DNA of 64,000 nt. Source: Cellulomonas humilata (GTDB lineage Bacteria > Actinomycetota > Actinomycetes > Actinomycetales > Cellulomonadaceae). Location of the stretch: the NCBI RefSeq assembly GCF_030814415.1, contig NZ_JAUSVB010000003.1:575779-639778 (forward strand), written 5' to 3'. Both the position numbers and the translations under genes were made by a program. Shown piece after piece: positions 19,486 to 28,880 of this stretch. Every line of letters starts with the position of its first letter. Positions within the stretch are counted from its first letter, which is position 1. The notes beneath the pieces were generated by a model. The model ran no database searches and was not told the origin of the DNA. It worked only from the letters and a program-made list of their open reading frames with translations.

Positions 19486-19818
19486 ATGCAGGTGATGGAT
19501 GCGCTGGGGGACCCGGTCCGGAGGCGGCTGGTCGAGCTGCTCGCCGACGGCGAACGCAGCGCCGGTCAGCTGGCGACCGCTGTCGGGGCCGAGTTCGGCA
19601 TCAGCCAGCCGGCCGCGTCGCGCCACCTGCGGGTGCTGCGGGAGGCGGGCGTCGTGGACTCGGTGCCGCAGGGTGCGGTGCGGCTGTACTCGGTCCGTCC
19701 CGAGGCGTTCGACGAGGTCGAGGTCTGGGCGCGCCGCATCCGCCGGTTCTGGGTCGGGCACCTGGACGCGTTGGAGACCGAGATCGCCCGCGGGCGGAGG
19801 AGCCGAGATGACGACTGA
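19486..19818 (+). CDS. ArsR family winged-helix transcriptional regulator
   Basis: A 110-residue regulator with the helix-turn-helix core LGDPVRRRLVELLADGERS, SQPAASRHLRVLREAG and a basic wing. It has no cysteine, so it is not a classic metal sensor. It is paired with an SRPBCC/AHSA1 gene, a common actinobacterial arrangement in which the partner probably binds a ligand. ATG 19486 is 6 nt after the -10; ATG 19495 is an alternative. The 3' end overlaps the next gene by 11 bp. Confidence 0.85.
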   Translation: MQVMDALGDPVRRRLVELLADGERSAGQLATAVGAEFGISQPAASRHLRVLREAGVVDSVPQGAVRLYSVRPEAFDEVEVWARRIRRFWVGHLDALETEIARGRRSRDDD

Positions 19819-20305
19819 CGTGTGGGGCGTGCTGGTACCGACCCCGAACGGCGTGACGGTCCGCTTCGAGCGGCGGTACGCGACGACGCCGGAGGACCTG
19901 TGGTCGTCCGTGACCGAGCCCGCCCGGCTCGCCCGCTGGCTGGGGCCGGTGTACGGCGACCTGGTCGTTGGCGGCAGGTACGAGTTTCGGATGGGCGACG
20001 ACGTCGCCGGGTCACCGCAGAACGCGGTCGGTGACGTCCTCGAGTGCGACGCACCGCGCCGGCTGGCGATCCGGTGGCAGTTCCCCGGGGAGCCCGAGAG
20101 CCGGGTGACCGTCGACATCCGCGCGGACGGCGACGGTGCGGTCCTCGTGCTCGAGCACCTGGACCTGGAGGAGGCAGCGGCCCGCGGCTACGGCGGCGGC
20201 TGGCACGCATCCCTCGACCAGCTCGACGACCACGTCGCCGGACGCCCGGTCCGGGCGTGGGACGACCTGTTCGCGGCGGCCCTGCCGCGCTACCGGTCGG
20301 CGTGA
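19808..20305 (+). CDS. SRPBCC (AHSA1-like) domain protein
   Basis: A 165-residue single-domain protein of the START/Bet v 1 fold. It shows the N-terminal [19 protein letters not shown] helix-strand pattern, RLARWLGP, an internal [15 protein letters not shown] strand pair, and a C-terminal helix with [14 protein letters not shown], all typical of AHSA1-type proteins encoded with ArsR regulators. The ligand is unknown. It overlaps arsR by 11 bp and is probably translated with it. Confidence 0.82.
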   Translation: MTTDVWGVLVPTPNGVTVRFERRYATTPEDLWSSVTEPARLARWLGPVYGDLVVGGRYEFRMGDDVAGSPQNAVGDVLECDAPRRLAIRWQFPGEPESRVTVDIRADGDGAVLVLEHLDLEEAAARGYGGGWHASLDQLDDHVAGRPVRAWDDLFAAALPRYRSA

Positions 20306-20309
20306 CCGG

Positions 20310-20528
20310 TCAGCCGACCGTGGCCTCCTTGTAGCCCGTCGGCAGGTCCACCTCGACCACGTCGCCCTTGACCAGCTGACGACCGCGGCGGGCCTCGTCC
20401 TCACCGTTCACGGTGACCGCCCCGTCCTCGAGCAGCGCGCGGGCGTGCGCCCCGGAGTCGGCGAGGTCGGCCAGCTTGAGGAACTGGCCGAGGCGGATCG
20501 AGTCGTCGGAGATCGGGACCTGGGTCAT
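20310..20528 (-). CDS. Small S4-domain RNA-binding protein (YbcJ-like)
   Basis: A 72-residue protein that is almost entirely one S4 domain: [20 protein letters not shown], then [20 protein letters not shown] and GDVVEVDLP. Such stand-alone proteins bind structured RNA, but the target is unknown. ATG 20528 is preceded on this strand by CAGACT (20540-20535) with a 6-nt gap, so it may be leaderless. It is divergent from hisD across a 99-bp gap and convergent with the SRPBCC gene. Confidence 0.8.
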   Translation of the reverse strand: MTQVPISDDSIRLGQFLKLADLADSGAHARALLEDGAVTVNGEDEARRGRQLVKGDVVEVDLPTGYKEATVG

Positions 20529-20614
20529 GGGAGCAGTCTGCCTCCCTCCGGGACTGTGGTGCAGCGCACGGTTCGCCCACTGGTCGTGGTCAGGCCGCCT
20601 GCAGGTCTCCGTCC

Positions 20615-20620
20615 TATGCT
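20615..20620 (+). promoter_or_regulatory. hisD -10 element (leaderless)
   Basis: TATGCT lies 7 nt before GTG 20628. An ATG within the hexamer itself (20616) is the alternative start, but the spacing favours the GTG. Confidence 0.5.
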
Positions 20621-20627
20621 CGGGAAC

Positions 20628-21950
20628 GTGATCACCCGCATCGACCTGCGCGGTCGCACCCTGTCGCGTCGTGAGCTCCTGGAGGAACTCCCTCGTGCGG
20701 AGGTCGACGTCGAGCACGCCGCCGAGATCGTCGCGCCCCTCCTGGCTGCCGTCCGCACGCGCGGTGCCGCGGAGCTGCGCGACCTCGCCGAGCGGTTCGA
20801 CGGGGTCCGTCCGGAGTACCTGCGCGTCCCCGCGGACGTGATCGCCGCCGCCGTCCGGGTGCTCGACCCGGAGGTCCGGTCAGCGCTCGAGGAGACCATC
20901 CGGCGCGTCCGGCAGGTGCACGGTGCTCAGCGGCCCGCCGACTTCACCGTCGAGCTCGGCCCCGGTGCGCAGGTGCGCCAGCGGTGGGTGCCCGTCCGTC
21001 GCGTCGGCCTCTACGTCCCGGGCGGGCTGGCGGTCTACCCGTCGTCGGTCATCATGAACGTCGTCGCCGCGCAGGCGGCCGGCGTCGGGTCGCTGGCCGT
21101 GGCGTCGCCCCCGCAGAAGGACCAGGACGGCCTGCCCGACCCGGTGGTGCTGGCCACGTGCGCGCTCCTCGACATCGACGAGGTGTACGCCGTCGGCGGC
21201 GCCCAGGCGATCGGGATGTTCGCCTACGGTGCTGCCGGCAGCGACGACGTGGACGGCGAGACGCTCTGCGAGCCGGTCGACGTCGTCACCGGTCCGGGCA
21301 ACGTCTACGTCGCGGCGGCCAAGCGGCTGGTCCGCGGGATCGTCGGCATCGACGCCGAGGCGGGACCGACCGAGATCGCGATACTGGCCGACGGCACGGC
21401 GGACCCCAACCACGTCGCCGCCGACCTCGTCTCCCAGGCCGAGCACGACCCCCTCGCCGCCGCCGTCCTGGTGACGCCGTCGGTCGAGCTGGCGGGCGCG
21501 GTCGAGGCCAAGCTCATCGACCGGGTGGACGCCACGATGCACCGGAGTCGCGTGACGATCGCGCTGCGCGGCGAGCAGTCCGCCATCGTGCTCGTCGACG
21601 ACCTGGAGCAGGGACTCGAGGTGGTCAACGCGTACGGAGCGGAGCACCTGGAGATCCAGACGGTCGACGCGGCCGCGCTGGCCGAGCGCGTGACCAGCGC
21701 CGGCGCGATCTTCGTCGGCGCCTACTCGCCGGTCTCGCTCGGCGACTACATGGCCGGGTCCAACCACGTGCTCCCGACGGGTGGCTGCGCGCACTTCGCC
21801 AGCGGCCTCGGGGTGCACTCGTTCCTGCGCGCCGTGCAGGTGATCGAGTACGACGCCGACGCGCTCGCGGAGGTGGCGGACAAGGTCGTCGCGCTCGCGG
21901 ACGCCGAAGGACTCCCCGCGCACGGCGAGGCGGTGCGGGCCAGATTCTGA
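20628..21950 (+). CDS. hisD: Histidinol dehydrogenase HisD
   Basis: HisD oxidises L-histidinol to histidine in two NAD-dependent steps and needs zinc. It has 440 residues, the normal length. Visible family motifs are [64 protein letters not shown] (zinc/catalytic region) and [12 protein letters not shown]. The start is GTG 20628. It is the first gene of a his cluster that is interrupted downstream by the ole genes before hisC resumes at 26600. Confidence 0.96.
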   Translation: MITRIDLRGRTLSRRELLEELPRAEVDVEHAAEIVAPLLAAVRTRGAAELRDLAERFDGVRPEYLRVPADVIAAAVRVLDPEVRSALEETIRRVRQVHGAQRPADFTVELGPGAQVRQRWVPVRRVGLYVPGGLAVYPSSVIMNVVAAQAAGVGSLAVASPPQKDQDGLPDPVVLATCALLDIDEVYAVGGAQAIGMFAYGAAGSDDVDGETLCEPVDVVTGPGNVYVAAAKRLVRGIVGIDAEAGPTEIAILADGTADPNHVAADLVSQAEHDPLAAAVLVTPSVELAGAVEAKLIDRVDATMHRSRVTIALRGEQSAIVLVDDLEQGLEVVNAYGAEHLEIQTVDAAALAERVTSAGAIFVGAYSPVSLGDYMAGSNHVLPTGGCAHFASGLGVHSFLRAVQVIEYDADALAEVADKVVALADAEGLPAHGEAVRARF

Positions 21951-22026
21951 ACCACCACGTGCGCACACCCTGCGACCGCGCCGACGCGCGAGCCTGCGAC
22001 CTACGCCCCCGTCGAGAGGACAGCCT

Positions 22027-23049
22027 GTGACAGGCAACGCGACGTTCCGCCACCGAGACGTCGCGCTCCTGGCCGTCGTCGGCATCGAGGCGCCGGTCGT
22101 GGTGCCCTCGACGGTGTTCGACGAGCGACTGGCGCCCACCCTGACGCGTCTGCGCCTCCCGCAGGGCCTGCTGTCCCGGGTGGCCGGCGTGCACGAGCGT
22201 CGCTGGTGGGACGAGGAGATGACGTTCGACGACGCGGCCACCGCGGCCGGGGCGAAGGCGCTGGCCGAGGCCGGGATCGACGCGGGCGACGTCGGGCTGC
22301 TCATCAACACGTCCGTGACCAGGACGTTCCTCGAGCCGTCGGTCGCCTCCCGCATCCACTCCGGCCTGTCCCTGCCGTCGAGCGCGCTCGGCTTCGACCT
22401 GACCAACGCGTGCCTCGGCTTCGTCAACGGCATGACGCTCGCGGCGCAGCTGATCGACTCGGGGCAGATCCGGTACGCCGTCATCGTCAACGGCGAGGAC
22501 CCGCGCCCGACGCAGGAGACCACGCTGGACCGGCTGACCTCGCCGGAGACCACCCGCGAGCAGTTCCTCGAGGAGTTCGCGACCCTCACGCTCGGTGCGG
22601 GCGCCGCCGCCGCCGTCCTCGGCCCCGCGCACCAGCATCCGGGGGCCCACCGCTTGGTCGGTGGGGTCGCCCGCTCGGCCACGCAGCACCACGAGCTGTG
22701 CGTGGGAGGCGTCGAGGGCATGAAGACGGATCCCGCGGGGCTCCTCGCCGGCGGCCTCGAGCTGGTGGTCGACGCCTGGAACGAGGCGCAGCCGGAGTGG
22801 GACTGGGCGGGCGTCGACCGGATCGTCACGCACCAGGTCTCGTCCGTGCACACCCGCTCGATCGTGGAGGCGCTGGGCCTGGACGTCGACAAGGTGCCGA
22901 CGACCTTCCCGCGCTGGGGCAACGTCGGGCCGGCCGCGCTGCCGATGACCCTGGCGGACCAGGCGGACTCGCTGCGCACCGGCGACCGCGTGCTGTGCAT
23001 GGGCGTCGGCTCCGGTCTGCACACCGCGATGGCCGAGATCGTCTGGTGA
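22027..23049 (+). CDS. oleA: OleA: acyl-CoA head-to-head condensing enzyme
   Basis: OleA joins two fatty acyl thioesters by a non-decarboxylative Claisen condensation to a beta-keto acid, the first step of long-chain olefin synthesis. It has 340 residues and a thiolase fold. The likely catalytic residues are C129 (DLTNACLGFVNGM), H269 (VTHQVSS) and N299 (GNVGPAALP). E103 (RTFLEPSVASRIH) matches the glutamate that distinguishes OleA from KAS III. The Shine-Dalgarno GAGAGGA precedes GTG 22027. It is coupled to oleBC by a GTGA overlap. Confidence 0.88.
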   Translation: MTGNATFRHRDVALLAVVGIEAPVVVPSTVFDERLAPTLTRLRLPQGLLSRVAGVHERRWWDEEMTFDDAATAAGAKALAEAGIDAGDVGLLINTSVTRTFLEPSVASRIHSGLSLPSSALGFDLTNACLGFVNGMTLAAQLIDSGQIRYAVIVNGEDPRPTQETTLDRLTSPETTREQFLEEFATLTLGAGAAAAVLGPAHQHPGAHRLVGGVARSATQHHELCVGGVEGMKTDPAGLLAGGLELVVDAWNEAQPEWDWAGVDRIVTHQVSSVHTRSIVEALGLDVDKVPTTFPRWGNVGPAALPMTLADQADSLRTGDRVLCMGVGSGLHTAMAEIVW

Positions 23050-25598
23050 CCGCGGCGTCGCGCCCGCCCGTCGACGTGTTCGCGGCCGGCGAGATCGACC
23101 CGCGCTGGTCGCGGACGGTCGAGGTGGGACCGCGGTCGTGGCACCTGCTCGACAACGGGCCGACGCTCGAGGCCGAGCCCGTCGGCACCCTGCTGTGCGT
23201 GCACGGCAACCCGACGTGGTCGTTCCTGTGGCGCCGCCTCGTCGCGGCGGGCGCCCGCGAGACGCGTCCGTGGCGCGTGATCGCCGTCGACCAGCTCGAG
23301 ATGGGGTTCTCCGAGCGGACGGGGGAGCAGCACCGCCTGGCCGACCGCGTCGCCGACCTCGGTGCGCTGACCGAGCACCTCGGGCTCGTCGGGCCCGTCG
23401 TCACGGTCGGGCACGACTGGGGCGGGCTCGTGAGCCTCGGCTGGGCGCTCGACCACCCGGACCAGCTGGCCGGCGTCGTGCTCACCAACACGGCCGTCCA
23501 CCACGAGGTCGACGACGCCATGCCGGCCGCGCTGCGCGTGGCGACGGCCCGCGGCGTCCTGCCGGTGGGCACGGTCACCACGCCCGCGTTCCTCGAGACC
23601 ACGCTCGCGCTCGCGCACCCCCGCCTGGACCCGGTGGTCGCCGACGGCTTCCGCGCGCCGTACCACACGGCCGACCGCCGGGCCGGGATCGGTGGGTTCG
23701 TCGCCGACATCCCCGCCACCGCCGACCATCCGAGCCGGCCGGAGCTCGACCGGATCGCCGCCGGGGTTCGAGGTCTCGACGTGCCGGCCCTGCTGCTCTG
23801 GGGTCCTCGCGACCCGGTGTTCTCCGCGCGCTACCTGCGGGACCTGCGCGAGCGGCTGCCGCACGCGGACGTGCACCGCTTCGAGGGCGCCGGCCACCTG
23901 GTGGTCGAGGACGAGGACGTCGCCGGGGCGGTCCTGCGCTGGCTGGACGGTCGCGACGTCCCGGAGCCGTCCGCGGTGTCCGACGAGCCGTACCGCGCCC
24001 TCGGCGCCACCCTGGACGAGCGGGCCGACGACGACGGCACCGCGTTGATCGAGCTGGCGGGCCCGAGGTCGCGCCGGGTGTCGTGGGCGGCGCTCGCAGC
24101 CCGGACCGATCAGCTGGCCCGCGGCCTCGCGGCGAGCGGCGTCCGGCCGGGGGACCGGGTCGCCCTCCTGGTGCCGCCAGGGGCGGATCTCACCGCCGTG
24201 CTCTATGCGTGCCTGCGGCTCGGAGCGGTCGTCGTCGTCGCCGACGCGGGCCTCGGTGTCCAAGGGCTCACCCGGGCGGTGCGCGCAGCCGATCCGACGG
24301 TCGTCATCGGGATCGAGCGGGCGCTGGTGGCCGCGCGGTGGCTGCGCTGGGCGCCGACGCTGGTCAGCGCCGGGCCCCTGCGCGCGGGGGTGGCCCGCAC
24401 CCTGCGCGTCGACGCGTCGCTGGACGACCTCGCCGCCCTTGGCCGCGCCTCCACCGACGACCTCCCGTGGCCCGATCCCGACGCCGACGCGGCGGTCCTG
24501 TTCACCTCCGGCTCGACCGGTCCGGCCAAGGGCGTCGTCTACACGCACCGCCAGCTGGCCGCGATGCGCGACGCGGTCGCCCGCACGTACGACATCGGCC
24601 CGGACAGCCCGCTCGTCGCGGCCTTCGCGCCGTTCGTCCTGCTCGGCCCCGCGCTGGGCGCGACGAGCGCGAGCCCGGACATGGATGTCACCGCGCCCGG
24701 CACCCTCACGGCTCACGCGCTGGCCGAAGCCGTCCGGGCGGTCGACGCGGCGGTCGTCTTCGCGTCACCCGCCGCGCTGCGGTCCGTCGTCCGCACCACC
24801 GACGGGTCAGAGCTCGCGGCGCTCGCGGGCGTCCGCCTGTTCCTCTCGGCCGGCGCACCGGTCGGTGTCGACCTGCTCGAGGCCGCGGCGACGCTGATGC
24901 CCGCCGCCGAGGCGCACACGCCCTACGGGATGACCGAGGCGCTCGTCGTCGCCGACGTGTCGCTCGACGAGCTCCGGGCCGTCGGCACCGGCGACGGCGT
25001 CTGCGTCGGGAAGCCCGTCGCCGGGGTGCGGGTCGCGCTCAGCGCGCTCGACGAAGACGGCGAGCCGACCGGGGCACCCCAGGACCTCCCCGGCATCACG
25101 GGCGAGGTGCTCGTGGCCGCGCCGCACGTCAAGGAGCGGTACGACGGGCTCTGGCTCACGCAGCAGGCGTCGACCCGGGACGCCGGCTGGCACCGGACCG
25201 GCGACGTCGGGCACCTCGACGACGACGGTCGGCTGTGGATCGAGGGCAGGCTCGCGCACGTGCTGGTGACCGCCGACGGCGTGCGCACCCCGGTCGGGCT
25301 GGAGCAGCGGGCGCAGACCGTCGACTCCGTCGTGTCAGCGGCGGTGGTCGGGGTGGGGCCGCGCGGCGCGCAGCAGGTCGTCGTCGTCGTCCAGCCCGAG
25401 GTGTACTCGCACGGACCCGTGGTCGCGGAACCCGGCCTGGCCGCTGCGGTCCGCGCCGCGCTGGACGGCACCACCGTCGCCGCTGTGCTGGTGGTGGAGC
25501 AGCTGCCGACCGACGTCCGGCACAGCTCGAAGGTCGACCGGTCCCGCGTCGCGGCGTGGGCGGAGCGCGTGCTGGCGGGAGAGCGGGCGCGCCTGTGA
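23046..25598 (+). CDS. oleBC: OleBC fusion: beta-lactone decarboxylase and beta-lactone synthetase
   Basis: An 850-residue fusion. Residues 1 to about 310 are an alpha/beta hydrolase like OleB/haloalkane dehalogenase, with oxyanion motif HGNPTWSFLW, nucleophile D124 in VGHDWGG and a C-terminal GAGHLVVED histidine; OleB decarboxylates the beta-lactone to an alkene. From about 320 comes an AMP-dependent synthetase like OleC, with P-loop FTSGSTGPAKG near 486, TPYGMTEALVV and HRTGDVGHLDDDGRLW; OleC activates the beta-hydroxy acid and closes the lactone. Such fusions are known in Micrococcus-type actinobacteria. GTGA overlaps couple it to oleA and oleD. Confidence 0.88.
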   Translation: MTAASRPPVDVFAAGEIDPRWSRTVEVGPRSWHLLDNGPTLEAEPVGTLLCVHGNPTWSFLWRRLVAAGARETRPWRVIAVDQLEMGFSERTGEQHRLADRVADLGALTEHLGLVGPVVTVGHDWGGLVSLGWALDHPDQLAGVVLTNTAVHHEVDDAMPAALRVATARGVLPVGTVTTPAFLETTLALAHPRLDPVVADGFRAPYHTADRRAGIGGFVADIPATADHPSRPELDRIAAGVRGLDVPALLLWGPRDPVFSARYLRDLRERLPHADVHRFEGAGHLVVEDEDVAGAVLRWLDGRDVPEPSAVSDEPYRALGATLDERADDDGTALIELAGPRSRRVSWAALAARTDQLARGLAASGVRPGDRVALLVPPGADLTAVLYACLRLGAVVVVADAGLGVQGLTRAVRAADPTVVIGIERALVAARWLRWAPTLVSAGPLRAGVARTLRVDASLDDLAALGRASTDDLPWPDPDADAAVLFTSGSTGPAKGVVYTHRQLAAMRDAVARTYDIGPDSPLVAAFAPFVLLGPALGATSASPDMDVTAPGTLTAHALAEAVRAVDAAVVFASPAALRSVVRTTDGSELAALAGVRLFLSAGAPVGVDLLEAAATLMPAAEAHTPYGMTEALVVADVSLDELRAVGTGDGVCVGKPVAGVRVALSALDEDGEPTGAPQDLPGITGEVLVAAPHVKERYDGLWLTQQASTRDAGWHRTGDVGHLDDDGRLWIEGRLAHVLVTADGVRTPVGLEQRAQTVDSVVSAAVVGVGPRGAQQVVVVVQPEVYSHGPVVAEPGLAAAVRAALDGTTVAAVLVVEQLPTDVRHSSKVDRSRVAAWAERVLAGERARL

Positions 25599-26590
25599 CC
25601 CGCGTGCTGGTCACGGGCGCGAGCGGCATGCTCGGCCGTGGGGTCGCCGAGCGGCTCGTCGCGGACGGCCACGACGTCCGCACCCTGCAGCGCAGCCCGT
25701 CGCGCGTCGCCGGGGTGCAGGACGTCGCCGGGTCGGTCACCGACCCGGACACCGTGCGGTCCGCCGTGCGGGACCGGGAGGCGGTCGTGCACCTGGCGGC
25801 CAAGGTGACGATCACCGGACCGTTCGCGCAGTTCGAGGAGGTCAACGTCGGTGGGACCCGGCTGCTGCTCGACGAGGCGCGCGCGGCGGGCGTCGGACCG
25901 TTCGTGCACGTCTCGTCGCCGTCCGTCGCGCACCAGGGTCGCTCCTTGACGGGTGCGGGTGCCGGTCCCGCCGACCCGGAGCACGCGCGCGGGCACTACG
26001 CGCGGACCAAGGCCGCCGCCGAGCTCCTCGCGCTCGCGGCGCACGAACCCGACGGCCTGCGCGTGATCGTCGTCCGACCGCACGTCGTGTGGGGTCCGGG
26101 CGACACCCAGCTGGTCGGCCGGATCGTGGACCGGGCGCGCGCGGGCCGGCTGCCGGTGCTGGGCGACGGTGCCGCGCTCATCGACACGACCTACATCGAC
26201 AACGCCGTGGACGCCCTGGTCGCGGCCCTGCACGCCGACGCGGCCGTCTACGGGGAGCCGTACGTGGTCACCAACGGGGAACCGCGTCCGGTCGTCGAGC
26301 TGCTCGCGGGCATCTGCGCCGCCAGCGGGGTGCCGATGCCCCGACGGCACGTCCCCGCGGTCCTCGCCCGTGGTGCGGGGTCGCTCCTGGACGCCGCCTG
26401 GCGCACGCTCCCGCTGCCGGGGGAGCCTCCGCTGACCCGGTTCGTCGCCGAGCAGCTCTCGACCGCGCACTGGTTCGACCAGCGCAGGACCCGCGAGGCG
26501 CTCGGCTGGACGCCCCGGGTCGGGCTGGACGAGGGGCTGGCCCGGCTGGCGACGTGGACAGCGCGACAGGCGTCCGCGACCGCTCCCTAG
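25595..26590 (+). CDS. oleD: OleD: NAD(P)H-dependent 2-alkyl-3-ketoacid reductase
   Basis: OleD reduces the OleA product to the beta-hydroxy acid that OleC uses. It has 331 residues in the extended short-chain dehydrogenase family: the N-terminal nucleotide loop TGASGMLGRG, HVSSPSV with the catalytic Ser, and HYARTKAAAE with the YxxxK pair, followed by VRPHVVWGPGD. It completes the oleA-oleBC-oleD operon. Its TAG stop lies within the hisC -10 hexamer. Confidence 0.88.
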   Translation: MTRVLVTGASGMLGRGVAERLVADGHDVRTLQRSPSRVAGVQDVAGSVTDPDTVRSAVRDREAVVHLAAKVTITGPFAQFEEVNVGGTRLLLDEARAAGVGPFVHVSSPSVAHQGRSLTGAGAGPADPEHARGHYARTKAAAELLALAAHEPDGLRVIVVRPHVVWGPGDTQLVGRIVDRARAGRLPVLGDGAALIDTTYIDNAVDALVAALHADAAVYGEPYVVTNGEPRPVVELLAGICAASGVPMPRRHVPAVLARGAGSLLDAAWRTLPLPGEPPLTRFVAEQLSTAHWFDQRRTREALGWTPRVGLDEGLARLATWTARQASATAP

Positions 26591-26593
26591 ACT
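26588..26593 (+). promoter_or_regulatory. hisC -10 element (leaderless)
   Basis: TAGACT overlaps the oleD stop codon and ends 6 nt before the hisC GTG. It would let hisC-hisB be transcribed independently of the ole genes. Confidence 0.5.
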
Positions 26594-26599
26594 CGGCGG

Positions 26600-27712
26600 G
26601 TGACTGATCTCGACAACGGCATCCTGCCGCTGCGCCCGGACCTCGTCGGACTCGAGCCCTACGGCGCCCCGCAGCTGGACGTGCCGCACCTGCTCAACGT
26701 CAACGAGAACCCGTACGCGCCGGCGCCGGATGTCGTCGCCGACATCGCGGACGCCGTCGCGCAGGCCGCCGCAGGGCTGAACCGGTACCCCGACCGCGAC
26801 TTCGAGGCCCTGCGCGCCGACCTCGCCGGCTACCTGCGGGTGGAGTCCGGCGTCGAGCTGGCGACAGAGCAGGTCTGGGCCGCCAACGGCTCGAACGAGA
26901 TCATGCTGCACGTCCTGCAGGCGTTCGGCGGTCCGGGTCGCACGGTGCTGTCCTTCGCCCCCACGTACTCGATGTACCCCGAGTACGCCCGCGACACGTT
27001 CACGGGGTGGGTCGCGGGCCGTCGGGAGGCGGACTTCGGTCTCGACCCCGACGTCGCCCGGGCCGCGATCGCCGAGCACACGCCCTCGGTCGTGCTCCTG
27101 GCCAGCCCCAACAACCCGACGGGGACGGCGCTGCCGGCCGAGACGGTTCTCGCGGTGCTCGACGCGGCGGCGCAGGTGCCGGGCGGCTGCGTGGTCGTCG
27201 TCGACGAGGCCTACGGCGAGTTCCGCCGCGCCGGCGTGCCGTCCGCCCTCGAGCTGCTGCCCGACCACCCGCACCTCGCGGTCAGCCGGACCATGTCGAA
27301 GGCGTTCGGCCTGGCCGGTGCTCGCGTCGGCTACCTGGCCGCGGCGCCGGCCCTGGTCGACGCACTCCGCGTGGTCCGGCTGCCGTACCACCTGTCGGCC
27401 GTGACCCAGGCGGTCGCCCGCGCGGCGCTCCGGCACGCGCCCGCGCTGATGGCCCAGATCGGGTCCCTGCGCGAGGAGCGCGACGCCCTCGTGGTCTGGT
27501 TGCGGGAGCGCGGCCTGACGGTCGCGGAGTCCGACGCGAACTTCGTGCTGTTCGGCCTGTTCGACGACCGCCACGCGATCTGGCAGGGTCTGCTCGACCG
27601 CGGGGTCCTGATCCGCGAGGTCGGACCGGACGGTTGGCTGCGGGTGTCGGTCGGCACACCGCAGGACATGACGGCGTTCACGGACGCCCTGAGCGAGGTG
27701 GCAGGACTGTGA
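26600..27712 (+). CDS. hisC: Histidinol-phosphate aminotransferase HisC
   Basis: HisC is a PLP aminotransferase that converts imidazole acetol phosphate to histidinol phosphate. It has 370 residues of fold type [11 protein letters not shown] near the N-terminus, [30 protein letters not shown], and the PLP lysine in [20 protein letters not shown] 26600 is just 9 bp after oleD. It is coupled to hisB by a GTGA overlap. Confidence 0.95.
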   Translation: MTDLDNGILPLRPDLVGLEPYGAPQLDVPHLLNVNENPYAPAPDVVADIADAVAQAAAGLNRYPDRDFEALRADLAGYLRVESGVELATEQVWAANGSNEIMLHVLQAFGGPGRTVLSFAPTYSMYPEYARDTFTGWVAGRREADFGLDPDVARAAIAEHTPSVVLLASPNNPTGTALPAETVLAVLDAAAQVPGGCVVVVDEAYGEFRRAGVPSALELLPDHPHLAVSRTMSKAFGLAGARVGYLAAAPALVDALRVVRLPYHLSAVTQAVARAALRHAPALMAQIGSLREERDALVVWLRERGLTVAESDANFVLFGLFDDRHAIWQGLLDRGVLIREVGPDGWLRVSVGTPQDMTAFTDALSEVAGL

Positions 27713-28323
27713 GCCCCAAGAACACCGGGCGTACCGCTCGGATCGAGCGCGCGACGAGCGAGTCGAGCGTGCTGGTCGAGCTCGACCTCGACGGCACCGG
27801 CCGCACGGACATCTCGACCACCGTGCCGTTCTACGACCACATGCTCACGGCCCTGGGCAAGCACTCGCTCATCGACCTCACGGTCAAGGCCACGGGCGAC
27901 ACCCACATCGACGCGCACCACACCGTCGAGGACGTCGCGATCACGATCGGTGAGGCGCTGCGCGAGGCGCTGGGCGACAAGCGCGGCATCTCGCGGTTCG
28001 GCGACGCCACGGTGCCGCTCGACGAGGCGCTCGCCCAAGCGGTCGTCGACGTGTCCGGCCGCCCCTACCTGGTGCACACCGGCGAGCCTCCCGGTCAGGA
28101 GTACCACCTGATCGGGGGCCACTTCACGGGCTCGCTCACCCGGCACGTGCTCGAGTCCATCGCGCACCACGCCGCGTTCAGCATCCACGTCCGCGTGCTC
28201 GCCGGCCGGGACCCGCACCACATCGTCGAGGCGCAGTTCAAGGCGCTCGCCCGGGCGTTGCGGTTCGCCGTCGCGCTCGACCCGCGGGTGGACGGGATCC
28301 CGTCGACCAAGGGGGCGCTGTGA
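27709..28323 (+). CDS. hisB: Imidazoleglycerol-phosphate dehydratase HisB
   Basis: This monofunctional manganese-dependent dehydratase turns imidazole glycerol phosphate into imidazole acetol phosphate. It has 204 residues with the two metal-binding repeats: [25 protein letters not shown], and later [32 protein letters not shown]. The start is GTG 27709, which overlaps hisC. The stop overlaps the next small gene (GTGA). Confidence 0.95.
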   Translation: MSPKNTGRTARIERATSESSVLVELDLDGTGRTDISTTVPFYDHMLTALGKHSLIDLTVKATGDTHIDAHHTVEDVAITIGEALREALGDKRGISRFGDATVPLDEALAQAVVDVSGRPYLVHTGEPPGQEYHLIGGHFTGSLTRHVLESIAHHAAFSIHVRVLAGRDPHHIVEAQFKALARALRFAVALDPRVDGIPSTKGAL

Positions 28324-28808
28324 GCGACGACCTGCCCGACGACTTCGAGGTCCCCGACGACCTCTCCTCGCTCCTGGACGGACCGGCGGAGGACCCGTCG
28401 GTCGTCCTGGTGATCACGCAGGTGGCCGCGCCGGCACCGCTCGCGGCCGCGTGCGCGATCGCGAAGGTCGAGGTCGACGTCGTGCCGACGTCGATCGGCG
28501 CCATCGCCGCGCTGCGGGACCCGCGCGCGGCTGCCGACGGTGCCGCGGCGATCTCGAAGCTGCTGCGAGCCGTCCCGGTGATCCTGCTGGAGCGGCGCGA
28601 GGGGCAGATCACCGCGTCGCGCTGGGCCAACGGGGAGCGCGACGGTGACCTTCCCGCCGGGCTGGTGCTGTCCGACGCGCCGCCGGTCCTGGAGGACCTG
28701 CTCCTGGGCTCCGTGCAGGCGGGAGAGGTCGAGGGCGTTGTCACGAGCGTCGGCATGTCCCGGTGGCAGGCCATGCGCACGATCGCGAGCTCGGCGAAGC
28801 GCAAGTAG
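28320..28808 (+). CDS. Conserved-looking protein of unknown function, coupled to hisB
   Basis: I do not recognise this 162-residue protein. The N-terminal 25 residues are very acidic ([17 protein letters not shown]). The rest looks like a compact alpha/beta fold with alternating hydrophobic segments ([34 protein letters not shown]) and a basic C-terminus ending SSAKRK. It has no signal peptide or membrane helix. GTG 28320 overlaps the hisB stop as GTGA, so it is translated with the histidine genes. A histidine-related or regulatory role is only inferred from this position. Confidence 0.7.
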   Translation: MSDDLPDDFEVPDDLSSLLDGPAEDPSVVLVITQVAAPAPLAAACAIAKVEVDVVPTSIGAIAALRDPRAAADGAAAISKLLRAVPVILLERREGQITASRWANGERDGDLPAGLVLSDAPPVLEDLLLGSVQAGEVEGVVTSVGMSRWQAMRTIASSAKRK

Positions 28809-28880
28809 GCGGTTGTAGCGGTAAAGACGGAATCGTTTCGTCGCTCGCCGCCCGCCTGGGCCGGTGGTTGCATCGCGGAC

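Noticed and set aside
20616..20627. ATG 20616 as the hisD start
   Set aside because: It lies inside the likely -10 hexamer; GTG 20628 has the right leaderless spacing and homology begins there.
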